Part shown: positions 9,196 through 17,920 of the stretch, in pieces | Layout of the letters: every line of letters starts with the position of its first letter | Position numbering within the stretch: position 1 is the stretch's first letter | NCBI RefSeq assembly: GCF_040219635.1 | Contig: NZ_JAVJSC010000002.1 | Coordinates: 124,001-188,000 of the forward strand | Reading direction: 5' to 3' | DNA from: Pyruvatibacter sp. | GTDB lineage: Bacteria > Pseudomonadota > Alphaproteobacteria > CGMCC-115125 | Length of the DNA: 64,000 nucleotides | The notes under the pieces: model-generated | What the model was told of the DNA's origin: nothing | Database searches by the model: none | Seen by the model: only the letters and a program-made list of their open reading frames with translations | Translations under genes and position numbers: made by a program

Positions 9196-10635
9196 ATGGC
9201 GATGGATGACTACGCAGACTATGACGGCGTCGGGCTGGCCAATCTGGTTCACAATGGCGAGGTCAGTGCGTCTGAACTGGCCGAAGAGGCGCTTGCGCGC
9301 ATCCAGAAACACAATCCGGCGCTCAATGCAGTGGTGACCGACATGGCCGATCAGGGCCGCAGGCTCGCCGCAAACATAGACGAGGGCGACCGGTCAGCAC
9401 CGTTTGCCGGTGTGCCGTTCTTGTTGAAAGACATCATGGGCGACTATGAAGGTGTGGCCACGCAATACGGCTCGCGCTTCATGGCGGGAAATCCCGCCCC
9501 CACACACTCTACGCTGACGTCGCGTTTCATCGCGTCCGGACTCGTCCCGCTTGGCAAAACCAATGTACCGGAGTTTGGTTTGTTGCCGGTGTCGGAAGGC
9601 GCTTTGTATGGCCCCGCCCGCAACCCATGGAACCCTGACCATACACCCGGCGGCTCGTCCGGCGGGTCTGCCGCGGCAGTGGCGGCAGGTATCGTGCCCG
9701 TTGCCCACGCCAACGATGGGGGCGGCTCAATCCGCATTCCTGCATCGTCCTGCGGGCTTGTCGGACTTAAGCCAACCCGCGGCCGCATTCCCAACGGCCC
9801 GATGATTGGTGATGTCATGTCCGGGTTGGCAATTGACCTGGTGGTCAGCCGCACGGTGCGCGACACAGCCGTGGCCCTTGATATTTCTGCAGGCCCTGAA
9901 CCCGGCGATCCGTATGCGGCCCCCCACCATGAAGGCATCTGGTCTGATGATGTGGGCGTTGCGCCGGGGAGCCTCAAAATAGGCTTCACCACCAAAACGC
10001 TTGGCGGTGAACCTGTTCACCCGGAATGCGTGAAGGCCGTGCTGAATACCGCCAAGCTGCTTGAAAGCCTTGGTCATGAAGTGGAAGAAGCCTCACCGCC
10101 GATTGACATCGGCATGATGCAACCGGCGTTTATGGCAATTTGGGCAACCGGCGTGGCGCAACAGATCGCTGTGCAGGAACTTTTGTTTGGTAAAACGCCC
10201 CGTCAGGGCGACCTTGAACCGCTTACAGCAGGCCTGTGGGAAGCAGGCAAAAAAGTCTCGGGCTCTGATTACCTCAATGCCGTGGCCGCGTTGCAATTCA
10301 TGTCGCGCGGCGTTGCTGCCTGGCATGATGAATACGATTTGTGGCTGACGCCAACGCTGGGCGAACCACCCCTGCGCATCGGCACAATCGACATCAATGA
10401 AAGCGACGCGGAAAAAGCCTTTGCACCTATTCTCAACTATGTGGCGTTCACACCCGTTGAGAATGCAACCGGCCAGCCCGCCATCTCACTGCCGCTGCAC
10501 TGGACGGATGATGGCCTGCCTGTCGGTCTGCACTTCGCTGCCCGCTTTGGTGAGGAAGCAACGCTCATCCGGCTCGCCGCACAGCTTGAGGAAGCCGCCC
10601 CCTGGGCCGACCGTCACCCCCCGATCTGGAACTAG
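9196..10635 (+). CDS. Amidase-signature hydrolase (NylA-like), copy 1
   Basis: Serine amidase of the amidase-signature family, hydrolysing a C-N amide bond; substrate unknown. With the ATG at 9196 the protein is 479 aa. The Ser-cisSer-Lys triad is readable: Lys78 in PFLLKD, cis-Ser154 in GGSSGGSAAA and nucleophile Ser178 in DGGGSIRIPAS. An in-frame ATG at 9187 touches the GGGAGG ribosome site (9181-9186), so 9196, nine bases away, is preferred and also matches the N-terminus of the adjacent paralog. Overall pattern resembles 6-aminohexanoate-cyclic-dimer hydrolases (NylA) more than GatA. No signal peptide. Copy 2 follows after 12 bases. Confidence 0.88.
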   Translation: MAMDDYADYDGVGLANLVHNGEVSASELAEEALARIQKHNPALNAVVTDMADQGRRLAANIDEGDRSAPFAGVPFLLKDIMGDYEGVATQYGSRFMAGNPAPTHSTLTSRFIASGLVPLGKTNVPEFGLLPVSEGALYGPARNPWNPDHTPGGSSGGSAAAVAAGIVPVAHANDGGGSIRIPASSCGLVGLKPTRGRIPNGPMIGDVMSGLAIDLVVSRTVRDTAVALDISAGPEPGDPYAAPHHEGIWSDDVGVAPGSLKIGFTTKTLGGEPVHPECVKAVLNTAKLLESLGHEVEEASPPIDIGMMQPAFMAIWATGVAQQIAVQELLFGKTPRQGDLEPLTAGLWEAGKKVSGSDYLNAVAALQFMSRGVAAWHDEYDLWLTPTLGEPPLRIGTIDINESDAEKAFAPILNYVAFTPVENATGQPAISLPLHWTDDGLPVGLHFAARFGEEATLIRLAAQLEEAAPWADRHPPIWN

Positions 10636-10647
10636 GAGACACCACAC

Positions 10648-12078
10648 ATGGAAAAAGATGCGTATGCAGACTATGATGGCATAGGTCTGGCTGAGCTTGT
10701 CGCTAAAAAGGAAGTAACACCACTTGAACTGGTGGATGCCGCTATTGAGCGCATAGAAAAGCACAATCCCGCACTGAACGCAGTGGTGTACAAAGGCTAT
10801 GACGACGCACGCAAATGGGCGCAGGGCGATCTGCCCGACGGTCCTTTCAGGGGTGTGCCGTTTCTTATCAAGGACCTTGGCGTCAAGGTCGCGCACTGGC
10901 CCGCCACATCTGGCTCGCATTACCTGCGCGACTATGTAGCCCCGGAAGATAGTATTCTGGCCACCCGATACCGCGAAGCTGGTGTGGTGTTTGTCGGCAA
11001 AACCAACACACCGGAATACGGCATTACAGGGACGACTGAATCCGCGCGCCTGGGACCATGTCGTAACCCGTGGAACACAAACCATATTGCCGGTGGATCT
11101 TCGGGTGGTGCAGCATCAGCCGTTGCCGCAGGCATCGTGCCCATGGCCCACGCATCAGACGGGCTGGGCTCAATTCGCATTCCTGCTGCATGCTGCGGCC
11201 TTGTCGGCATGAAAACCACCCGCGCCCGCAACCCGGATTCAGGTGAAGATGGCGAACGCGCCATGGGTTTTTCCGTGGACCATGTAGTAACCCGCACGGT
11301 GCGCGACAGTGCCGCCATGCTGGACGCGACGTGCGCGCCTGAAATAGACAGCCCCTACCCACCGCTTCCCTATGAGCGACCGTTCCTTGAGGAAGTATCC
11401 CGCGCGCCGGGCAAATTGCGCATCGCTTATTCTGCTGAACGCCCGGGCAAGGAACCCGTGCATGAGGAAAATCTGGCGGCCCTGCAAAAGACCGTGACGT
11501 TGCTCAGGGAACTTGGCCATGAAGTGGTCGAGCAAGGCCTTGGTGTTGACTACCGGACACTGTACCGGGCGCAAGGCGCGGTATCCGCTTCCAACTTTGC
11601 CGCTGGCATGATGGAGCGGCGCGAATTACTTGGCCGCGACCCGGAGCAGGATGAGTTGGAACCGCTCACCTGGGCCGCTCTCAACTCGGGCAACCAGATC
11701 ACAGGCCCGCAGGCATTTTGGGGCTGGCGCACGCTGCGGCGCCTGTCGCGCGAGATACTGCGTACACTTTCACCTTTTGATGCATATCTGTGCCCGGTCA
11801 TGGGCACCCCGCCGCCGGAAATCGGTTACGTGGACCCGGTGAACCTTGATCCCAAGGAAGTCAACAAACGTCAGGGCAAGGTGTTTCCCTTTACGCCGCC
11901 GTTCAACTTCACCGGTCAACCGTCGTTGTCGCTGCCGTTGTGGTGGTCAACAGATGGCCTGCCTCTGGGCATGATGTTCACTGGCCGCTACGGCGATGAA
12001 GCCACACTTTATCGGCTGGCCGGTCAGCTTGAGCAGGCCCAACCCTGGATCGGCAAAAAGCCGCCTGTCTGGAACTAG
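10648..12078 (+). CDS. Amidase-signature hydrolase (NylA-like), copy 2
   Basis: Second amidase of 476 aa, a paralog of the preceding gene: both begin with an acidic YADYDG motif and end with PPxWN. Triad residues: Lys75 in PFLIKD, cis-Ser151 in GGSSGGAAS and Ser175 in DGLGSIRIPAAC. An AGGAGA ribosome site lies before the ATG and the intergenic gap is only 12 bases, so the two are very probably cotranscribed. The copies have clearly diverged (the loops after the Lys motif and the middle third differ), suggesting different substrates rather than redundancy. Cytoplasmic by lack of a signal. Confidence 0.88.
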   Translation: MEKDAYADYDGIGLAELVAKKEVTPLELVDAAIERIEKHNPALNAVVYKGYDDARKWAQGDLPDGPFRGVPFLIKDLGVKVAHWPATSGSHYLRDYVAPEDSILATRYREAGVVFVGKTNTPEYGITGTTESARLGPCRNPWNTNHIAGGSSGGAASAVAAGIVPMAHASDGLGSIRIPAACCGLVGMKTTRARNPDSGEDGERAMGFSVDHVVTRTVRDSAAMLDATCAPEIDSPYPPLPYERPFLEEVSRAPGKLRIAYSAERPGKEPVHEENLAALQKTVTLLRELGHEVVEQGLGVDYRTLYRAQGAVSASNFAAGMMERRELLGRDPEQDELEPLTWAALNSGNQITGPQAFWGWRTLRRLSREILRTLSPFDAYLCPVMGTPPPEIGYVDPVNLDPKEVNKRQGKVFPFTPPFNFTGQPSLSLPLWWSTDGLPLGMMFTGRYGDEATLYRLAGQLEQAQPWIGKKPPVWN

Positions 12079-12127
12079 CTGCTCACACAAATGTGCGCCT
12101 GCTTGATGTGCAGGGCATACAAAAAAC

Positions 12128-12176
12128 CGGCACCGTTGGTCTGGGGCAACCTGATGCTCCTCAACCAACGGTGCCG
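12128..12176. repeat. 13-bp perfect inverted repeat before DUF3179 gene
   Basis: Left arm CGGCACCGTTGGT at 12128-12140 and right arm ACCAACGGTGCCG at 12164-12176, with a 23-base loop. A run of six A (12121-12126) precedes the left arm, so on the minus strand it reads as hairpin plus T6, an intrinsic-terminator layout. On the plus strand it has no T run and ends five bases before the ATG of the DUF3179 gene, so it could also mask that start. Confidence 0.6.
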
Positions 12177-12181
12177 ATACC

Positions 12182-13576
12182 ATGACCCGCCATTTCACGT
12201 TTCTGCGCATGTCGCTCGTCAGCGTCGCATTGGTGGCGTTCACAGCAACCGCTGTGGGCGCGCAGGAACTGTCTGCCGATCGTCCTGAACCCGTGTCGCG
12301 AGCGATTGATCTGGTGGGCGACAACCCGCGCGCCGTAACGGATGCGATTGACTACTTCATCAAACGCAAAAGCCCGGATGGCGCCTTTGCACTGGTGCAG
12401 GCCATGCGCTTTCATCGCAGCCTGCGTCCGGCCCTTGGCATCGCCCTTTCAAGCATCACCGGTGTGGATCATGGGGACAGCTGGTTTGACTGGATGCAAT
12501 GGCTGCAAACCCAGCCCGACCTTCAACCCTTTGATGGGTTTGACGAGGCCCGCGCGCTGGTGCTGGCGCGTATTGACCCCAATTTCTACGGTTTCATTTA
12601 TCCCGGTGTCGCCCATGACGTGCCGTTGTGGGAAGCCGTGTGGGGCGGTGTGCTCAAGGACGGTATTCCCGCGCTGACTAACCCTGAACTGGTGGCGCCT
12701 GATTCTGCAACTTACCTGACAGACGACGAGCTTGTGTTCGGCGTTGAAATAAACGGCGACGTGCGCGCCTACCCGCTGCGCATTCTCGACTGGCATGAAA
12801 TGTTCAACGATGTGATTGGCGGTGTGCCGGTCAGCCTGGCTTACTGCACGCTGTGTGGATCAGGTATCTTGTTTGAAACAACCGTTGAGGGGCGCTCAAC
12901 ACCCTTCACGTTCGGCTCGTCCGGCCTGCTCTACCGGTCCAACAAGCTGATGTATGACCATCAAACAGAAAGCCTGTGGAACCAGTTCACCGGGCGCCCC
13001 GTAGTTGGTGGTCTGACGGGTTCAGGCATCGAGCTTAAGACCCGCCCCGTCACCATCACCACGTGGGGTGACTGGCTGGCGCGCAACCCCACGACACAGG
13101 TTTTGTCGCTTAACACGGGGCACCGTCGGGACTATACACCCGGTGCGCCGTATGCGGATTATTTTGCAAGCCCGGAACTTATTTTCCCGGCACCCGTTGA
13201 TGCATCCACGCTTGCTCCCAAAGACTATGTCTTTGCCCTTCGCGGCGCAGGTGCTGACAAAGCCTGGCGTCTTTCTCAGTTTGAGGGCGGCGCTGTGGTC
13301 AACGATATGGCTGGCGTTATTCCGGTCACGCTGATTGGCAACGCCACGACCCTCAGCGTGCGGGCCTATCGCACCGACGGACGCCTGTTTGAAAAAACCA
13401 ACGATGCAACACGCCTATTGTCTGAGGGTGAGGAATGGTCTGTCACCGAAAGCGCCCTTGCTTCACCCGGCGGCACACAGTTCCACCGCCTGCCAGGACA
13501 CATAGCCTTCTGGTTTGCCTGGGAAGGCTATCTGGGCGATGCGGGCGAGCTGGCAGCCATCACGCCAACGCCGTGA
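12182..13576 (+). CDS. Secreted DUF3179 domain protein
   Basis: 464-aa protein of the DUF3179 family, whose function is not established. It has a Sec-type signal peptide (hydrophobic residues 10-26, likely cleavage after AVGA). The family core is seen around residues 190-230: NGDVRAYPLRILDWHEMFND, then VPVSLAYCTLCGSGI with two conserved cysteines. An internal ATG at 12209 would still leave a short signal peptide. The start codon lies just after the 13-bp inverted repeat, and the 3' end faces a minus-strand gene five bases away. It probably belongs to the same transcript direction as the amidases, but the hairpin makes coupling uncertain. Confidence 0.8.
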   Translation: MTRHFTFLRMSLVSVALVAFTATAVGAQELSADRPEPVSRAIDLVGDNPRAVTDAIDYFIKRKSPDGAFALVQAMRFHRSLRPALGIALSSITGVDHGDSWFDWMQWLQTQPDLQPFDGFDEARALVLARIDPNFYGFIYPGVAHDVPLWEAVWGGVLKDGIPALTNPELVAPDSATYLTDDELVFGVEINGDVRAYPLRILDWHEMFNDVIGGVPVSLAYCTLCGSGILFETTVEGRSTPFTFGSSGLLYRSNKLMYDHQTESLWNQFTGRPVVGGLTGSGIELKTRPVTITTWGDWLARNPTTQVLSLNTGHRRDYTPGAPYADYFASPELIFPAPVDASTLAPKDYVFALRGAGADKAWRLSQFEGGAVVNDMAGVIPVTLIGNATTLSVRAYRTDGRLFEKTNDATRLLSEGEEWSVTESALASPGGTQFHRLPGHIAFWFAWEGYLGDAGELAAITPTP

Positions 13577-13581
13577 TGCTG

Positions 13582-13917
13582 CTAAGGAAGTCCTGCGCCG
13601 CTGGTCACTTCCTGAATGCGGATGTCGCCGCCGCTGGGCACGATCTGAATGGTGAAGTCAGCGCCCAGCCCGACCTTGCGCCAGTGTCCGCATGCGTTTG
13701 AGTGGCGGTCAATCCATTCCACTTTAAGGTCAGGGTTGCTGTCCACAATCTCGACGGTCAGCGTGGCATTATTCGGCACAATAGTAACTTCACCACGCAA
13801 CGGCAGGCCCTGATAGGTGCACCCATCAAGAGCTGCATGTGCGGGCGTAACGGCCAATCCGGCAAAGACGCCCAGCCCCGTCAGGATCGCAGCAGCGACC
13901 AGCAAAAAGCGTTTCAT
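13582..13917 (-). CDS. Small secreted protein, unknown function
   Basis: 111 aa, not recognised. It has a clear Sec signal peptide (MKRFLLVAAA to about residue 28, ending TPAHA/AL), leaving a mature domain of about 83 residues with two cysteines (Cys33 and Cys76), compatible with one disulfide bond in the periplasm. The mature part is beta-rich by pattern. It faces the DUF3179 gene convergently, and trmFO starts 137 bases upstream in the opposite direction. The signal peptide and good codon pattern support a real gene. Confidence 0.65.
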   Translation of the reverse strand: MKRFLLVAAAILTGLGVFAGLAVTPAHAALDGCTYQGLPLRGEVTIVPNNATLTVEIVDSNPDLKVEWIDRHSNACGHWRKVGLGADFTIQIVPSGGDIRIQEVTSGAGLP

Positions 13918-14054
13918 TTAGCATCTCCTCAAGGGACACCTTCCCTCAAGCACCCGCGCGCATGGTGTTCTGTTGCCGAAGCGAGCGCAAGTGCCCATTC
14001 ACCACACCCAAAACGGTCTTGCGATGCGCAGCGCTGTGACCTAAATCTGCGCCC

Positions 14055-15455
14055 ATGAGCAAAACACAGCCTATTCATGTTATCGGCGGCGGTCTGGCAG
14101 GGTCTGAAGCTGCCTGGCAGGCGTCACGCGCCGGCGTGCCGGTGATCCTGCACGAGATGCGCCCGCATCGCGGCACCGATGCGCACCAGACTGATGGGCT
14201 GGCGGAACTTGTCTGCTCCAATTCGTTTCGGTCCGATGACGCGGAAACCAGTGCCATCGGTCTGCTGCACGCAGAGCTGCGGCGCGGCAATTCGCTGATT
14301 ATGAAATGCGGTGACGCCAATCAGGTGCCTGCCGGTGGGGCGCTTGCGGTTGACCGAGAGGGGTTTTCGCAGGCTGTTCAGGCAGCCATCGAGGCGGAGC
14401 CGCTGATTACCATTGACCGTGCCGAGGTCGCTGGCCTGCCCCCGGAAGACTGGGAGAGTGTCATTGTTGCGACCGGCCCGCTGACGTCACCCGATCTGGC
14501 CACCGCCATTCAGGGGCTGACCGGTGAGGACGAGCTGGCCTTTTTTGATGCCATCGCCCCCATCGTCAACTTTGATACGGTGGATATGACCAAGGCGTGG
14601 TTCCAGTCACGCTACGACAAAGTTGGTCCCGGCGGCACCGGTGCGGATTACATCAACTGCCCGATGGACGAAACTCAGTATCACGCTTTTATTGATGCGC
14701 TGCTCGCAGGCGAAAAAACCGACTTTAAGGAGTGGGAAGCATCCACACCCTATTTTGAGGCCTGTTTGCCAATCGAAGTAATGGCTGAGCGCGGTCGGGA
14801 GACATTGCGCTACGGGCCGATGAAGCCCGTTGGCCTTACCAACCCGCACGCACCAGACGTAAAACCCTATGCCGTGGTGCAGTTGCGTCAGGACAATGCA
14901 CTTGGCACGCTCTACAACATGGTGGGTTTTCAAACCAAGCTGCGCCACGGCGAGCAGACCCGCATTTTCAAGTCCATTCCCGGTCTCGAAAAAGCAACCT
15001 TTGCCCGCTTGGGTGGGCTGCACCGCAACACGTTCCTCAACAGCCCTAAACTGCTGGACAGTGAACTACGCCTCAAGGCCATGCCACGCCTGCGGTTTGC
15101 CGGTCAGATAACCGGCGTCGAGGGATACATTGAAAGTGCATCCATCGGTCTGCTCGCCGGACGCTTTGCTGCCGCGCAGGCATTGGGGAAAACCGCCGCA
15201 CCACCGCCCGCAACAACTGCTTTGGGTGCGTTGCTTGCGCATATAACCGGCGGTCATCTTGATGGCGGCAAAGGGTCGTTTCAGCCGATGAATGTCAATT
15301 TTGGACTTTTCCCGGAAGTGGAAATGCCTAAAGGCCCCGATGGAAAGCGTCTGCGTGGTAAGGCCAAAGGGCCGGCCCGCAAGCGCGCATACACATCGCG
15401 CGCATTGGCGGATGCTGAAGCGTGGTTTGGCGTGACACCCATCGCTGCTGAGTAG
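14055..15455 (+). CDS. trmFO: tRNA (uracil-54-C5)-methyltransferase, folate/FAD-dependent
   Basis: Makes ribothymidine at position 54 of tRNA using 5,10-methylenetetrahydrofolate and FADH2, the alternative to SAM-dependent TrmA. The 466-aa sequence opens with the FAD-binding motif HVIGGGLAGSEAAWQAS and the diagnostic ELVCSNSFRSDD, with GGLHRNTF and FAGQITGVEGYIES near the C-terminal third. Length is normal for the family. The gene ends six bases from the stop of the convergent squalene-synthase-like gene. In related genomes trmFO also lies near the secDF/serS block. Confidence 0.96.
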   Translation: MSKTQPIHVIGGGLAGSEAAWQASRAGVPVILHEMRPHRGTDAHQTDGLAELVCSNSFRSDDAETSAIGLLHAELRRGNSLIMKCGDANQVPAGGALAVDREGFSQAVQAAIEAEPLITIDRAEVAGLPPEDWESVIVATGPLTSPDLATAIQGLTGEDELAFFDAIAPIVNFDTVDMTKAWFQSRYDKVGPGGTGADYINCPMDETQYHAFIDALLAGEKTDFKEWEASTPYFEACLPIEVMAERGRETLRYGPMKPVGLTNPHAPDVKPYAVVQLRQDNALGTLYNMVGFQTKLRHGEQTRIFKSIPGLEKATFARLGGLHRNTFLNSPKLLDSELRLKAMPRLRFAGQITGVEGYIESASIGLLAGRFAAAQALGKTAAPPPATTALGALLAHITGGHLDGGKGSFQPMNVNFGLFPEVEMPKGPDGKRLRGKAKGPARKRAYTSRALADAEAWFGVTPIAAE

Positions 15456-15461
15456 CAGGCG

Positions 15462-16316
15462 CTAGATGCGCCCTCGCAGGACACGCGCCAGAAGGGAAAG
15501 CTGGCGGCGATAGGCGGGAATATCAGCAGACATTGTCATGGGGTTGAAGCCTGCCCGGCCCATTAGCCTTGCATATCCCGGAACCAATCCCGCATGGAGG
15601 ATTCCGGGCAATGCGTTCTTGTTCATGGGAGTGGCGCGCTCGCGCTCAATAATGGCGAGGGCTGCATCGGCAATGGCCGTGTAACTTTGCGAAATAGCCG
15701 ACGTTATTTTGCCACTTAAAAACACTTCTATCTCTGCGGCTGCACCGTCCGCGGGAAGCAGAAATATGCGGCGGGCCGCTGCCGGTGCAGCGCGTCTGAG
15801 CAGATCAATAAGCCCATAGGCCGTGCCAAGCGACGCTGCCGCCGGCAGTGTTTCGCCGGTCAATACCTGCACCGCCATTGACATGACTGTCCCGTCACTG
15901 CGCGCCGCATGAGATGTCATGTCATCGAGTGATGCAAATGGTTGCTCTGCCATTTCGTCTTCGCGTGCATCCAGCCATGCATGAAAATCCTTTGGGTCGA
16001 GGTTGCCATCACGGACGGCTGCCGCGAGCGCAGGAACAATTTCGTGGCGGGGTGGTTGTCCCTCATAGATTGCGCCAATTGTGTCGCGCCACCATTGAAA
16101 ACGGATAGCCCCAAGCATTGCTTCACTGACGGTTGCCGGTATGCGTTTCAAGTCCCGGTCGAGGGCATAAAGTGCCAGAACCTGAGAACGTTTTTCAGCC
16201 GGTACAAAAAGCGCTGACAGAAACCTGTCCGAATCGTCCCGCCTCAATGTCTCGGTCACAGAAGCCGGAAGTTCAGCATCCTTGGTGGATAGCGGCAGAT
16301 AAGGGTCAGGCACCAT
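15462..16316 (-). CDS. Squalene/phytoene synthase-like protein (NDUFAF6 type)
   Basis: 284-aa all-helical protein of the squalene/phytoene synthase superfamily. The aspartate-rich DxxxD pairs needed for prenyl-diphosphate chemistry are not seen: the first region reads ALDRDLKRIPATVSE and the second GLIDLLRRA. It therefore looks like the NDUFAF6 branch linked to respiratory complex I assembly rather than a carotenoid or squalene enzyme; this is an inference. The ATG at 16316 is chosen because AAGGA lies four bases upstream, rather than the 22-codon-longer frame. It is divergent from sodB with about 110 bases between them. Confidence 0.75.
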   Translation of the reverse strand: MVPDPYLPLSTKDAELPASVTETLRRDDSDRFLSALFVPAEKRSQVLALYALDRDLKRIPATVSEAMLGAIRFQWWRDTIGAIYEGQPPRHEIVPALAAAVRDGNLDPKDFHAWLDAREDEMAEQPFASLDDMTSHAARSDGTVMSMAVQVLTGETLPAAASLGTAYGLIDLLRRAAPAAARRIFLLPADGAAAEIEVFLSGKITSAISQSYTAIADAALAIIERERATPMNKNALPGILHAGLVPGYARLMGRAGFNPMTMSADIPAYRRQLSLLARVLRGRI

Positions 16317-16429
16317 GACATTCCTTGAGGAGTTGATCCTTGATAAACACGTCATGCGCACAAGGTAACGCATAGGGCACACCTTTTATCGTGCCCCGTT
16401 TGCAACAGAGTTTAAGGAGGTCTTTTCAC

Positions 16430-17071
16430 ATGACAAACCCTGCCACAGCCACCCGGCCAACAGCTTCAGGCTTTGAACTGCCAGACCTCCCCTACCCGCC
16501 TGACGCACTTGAACCGCATATGTCCGCTGAGACATTCAGCTACCATCATGACAAGCATCATCAAAAATATGTTGATACGCTCAACGGGCTGATTTCCGGG
16601 ACCAATCTCGAGGGCAAGTCGCTTGAGGAGATTATTGCCGCCAGCAAGGGCGATACTGATAAGGCCAAACTTTTTAATCAGGCAGCGCAGGTGTGGAATC
16701 ACACATTCTTCTGGCACTCGATGTCGCCAACAGGCGGCGGCAAGCCCGATGGGCCAATCGCGGACGCGATCTACAGGGACTTTGGATCCTACGATGAGTT
16801 TGCTCTGGCCTTTAAGGACGTGGCGGCAGGCCAGTTCGGGTCCGGCTGGGCATGGCTCGTAGCAGATGAAAACGACAAGTTGAGTGTCATGAACACCCAC
16901 GATGCTGATTTGCCCATGGCGCATGGCAAGCGGGCCATCCTGACATTGGATGTATGGGAGCACGCCTACTATCTGGATTACCAGAACAAGCGGCCTGACT
17001 ACATTGCCAGCTACCTTGACCATCTGGTGAACTGGAAGTTTGCCAACGCCAACTTCGGGCAAGCGTCATAG
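16430..17071 (+). CDS. sodB: Superoxide dismutase, Fe type
   Basis: Converts superoxide to oxygen and hydrogen peroxide in the cytoplasm. 213 aa from the ATG at 16430, preceded by a strong AAGGAGG (16414-16420); a longer frame from 16391 is rejected on that basis. Metal ligands are visible: His39 in YHHDKHHQKY, His in QVWNHTFFW, and Asp and His in DVWEHAYYLDYQNKRPDY. The Gln four residues before the second His (AAQVWNH) is the iron-type arrangement. A GC-rich hairpin follows the stop. Confidence 0.96.
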   Translation: MTNPATATRPTASGFELPDLPYPPDALEPHMSAETFSYHHDKHHQKYVDTLNGLISGTNLEGKSLEEIIAASKGDTDKAKLFNQAAQVWNHTFFWHSMSPTGGGKPDGPIADAIYRDFGSYDEFALAFKDVAAGQFGSGWAWLVADENDKLSVMNTHDADLPMAHGKRAILTLDVWEHAYYLDYQNKRPDYIASYLDHLVNWKFANANFGQAS

Positions 17072-17093
17072 ATCAACATATCGCCCACATGAA

Positions 17094-17126
17094 AACGGCG
17101 CTGCCCCGGTCGGGTGCAGCGCCGTT
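17094..17126. terminator. Hairpin between sodB and convergent gene
   Basis: An 11-bp perfect stem AACGGCGCTGC / GCAGCGCCGTT with an 11-base loop, lying between the stop of sodB and the convergent stop at 17152. There is only a weak T tract, so it is probably a bidirectional stop or RNA-stabilising hairpin. Confidence 0.6.
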
Positions 17127-17151
17127 GTCGGTTGTGTGATGTGCGCGTGCG

Positions 17152-17772
17152 TTAGAACACGTTCTGATTGATCACCATGGCAAACAGCATGGGGATCGAT
17201 AGCAGCGTATTGGTGCGTGAAAACAGCATGGCAGTACGCGCCGACTTGGGTTTGTCTTCAGCGGGTGCTTCGACGATGCCAAGCGCAATCTTCTGGTTTG
17301 GCCAAATGACGAACCACACGTTGAACCACATGATGGTGCCAAGCCACATGCCGATGCCAATAATGGTGCTGGCCCCGCCATCGGTGAATCCCAGCAGATA
17401 GGCATCAACAAGATAGCCATTGAGCGCGGCGAGAATGATGCCGAACGCTATCGTGCCCATGGCGCCCCAGCGGAACCACCAAAGGGCTGCCGGCGCTATG
17501 ACCTTGCCAATGGCAGGCTTTTGCTCATCGGGAATGTTGGGCATGTTGGGGATCTGTACAAAGTTGAAATAGTACAGCAGACCAATCCACATGATGCCGC
17601 ACAGCACATGTGCCCAACGAACGATAAACGCCCAGAACGCCGTTGTGCCCAAAGCCTCGCCAATATGGCTGGACGCACTGTATTGCCCGTAAACGTAAAA
17701 AATCATCAGCGCCAGCGCGAGCACGAAGCCCGCTATCACTGTGCTGCGCAGATTTGTCAAAATCCCAGCCAT
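17152..17772 (-). CDS. PuuD-like integral membrane protein, membrane domain only
   Basis: 206-aa protein with about five membrane segments, matching the N-terminal membrane domain of the urate-hydroxylase PuuD family (RWAHVLCGIMWIGLLYYFNF, then WLGTIMWFNVWFVIWPNQK). Full-length PuuD carries a C-terminal cytochrome c domain; here no CxxCH is present and the protein ends after the last membrane helix. No purine-degradation genes are nearby, so urate oxidation is not supported; it could be an uncharacterised haem or electron-transfer membrane protein. The ATG at 17772 is used because AAGGA precedes it; the frame extends 29 codons further upstream. Confidence 0.7.
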   Translation of the reverse strand: MAGILTNLRSTVIAGFVLALALMIFYVYGQYSASSHIGEALGTTAFWAFIVRWAHVLCGIMWIGLLYYFNFVQIPNMPNIPDEQKPAIGKVIAPAALWWFRWGAMGTIAFGIILAALNGYLVDAYLLGFTDGGASTIIGIGMWLGTIMWFNVWFVIWPNQKIALGIVEAPAEDKPKSARTAMLFSRTNTLLSIPMLFAMVINQNVF

Positions 17773-17920
17773 CCCCGGTTTCCTTCCCTTTTTTGCCAGC
17801 GTTCCGGCGCTGGTCGGCCTCGTCCAAATGCTGCATTGCGCAAGGACATATCGACTCATGCGTAAGAATAGGCCCGAAGTTCAGCACTTGGAAAGCGCCG
17901 TCCTCACACCTCACCCGTAC

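Noticed and set aside
12128..12176. Forward terminator of the amidase operon
   Set aside because: No T run follows on the plus strand; the A run on the other side suits the minus strand.
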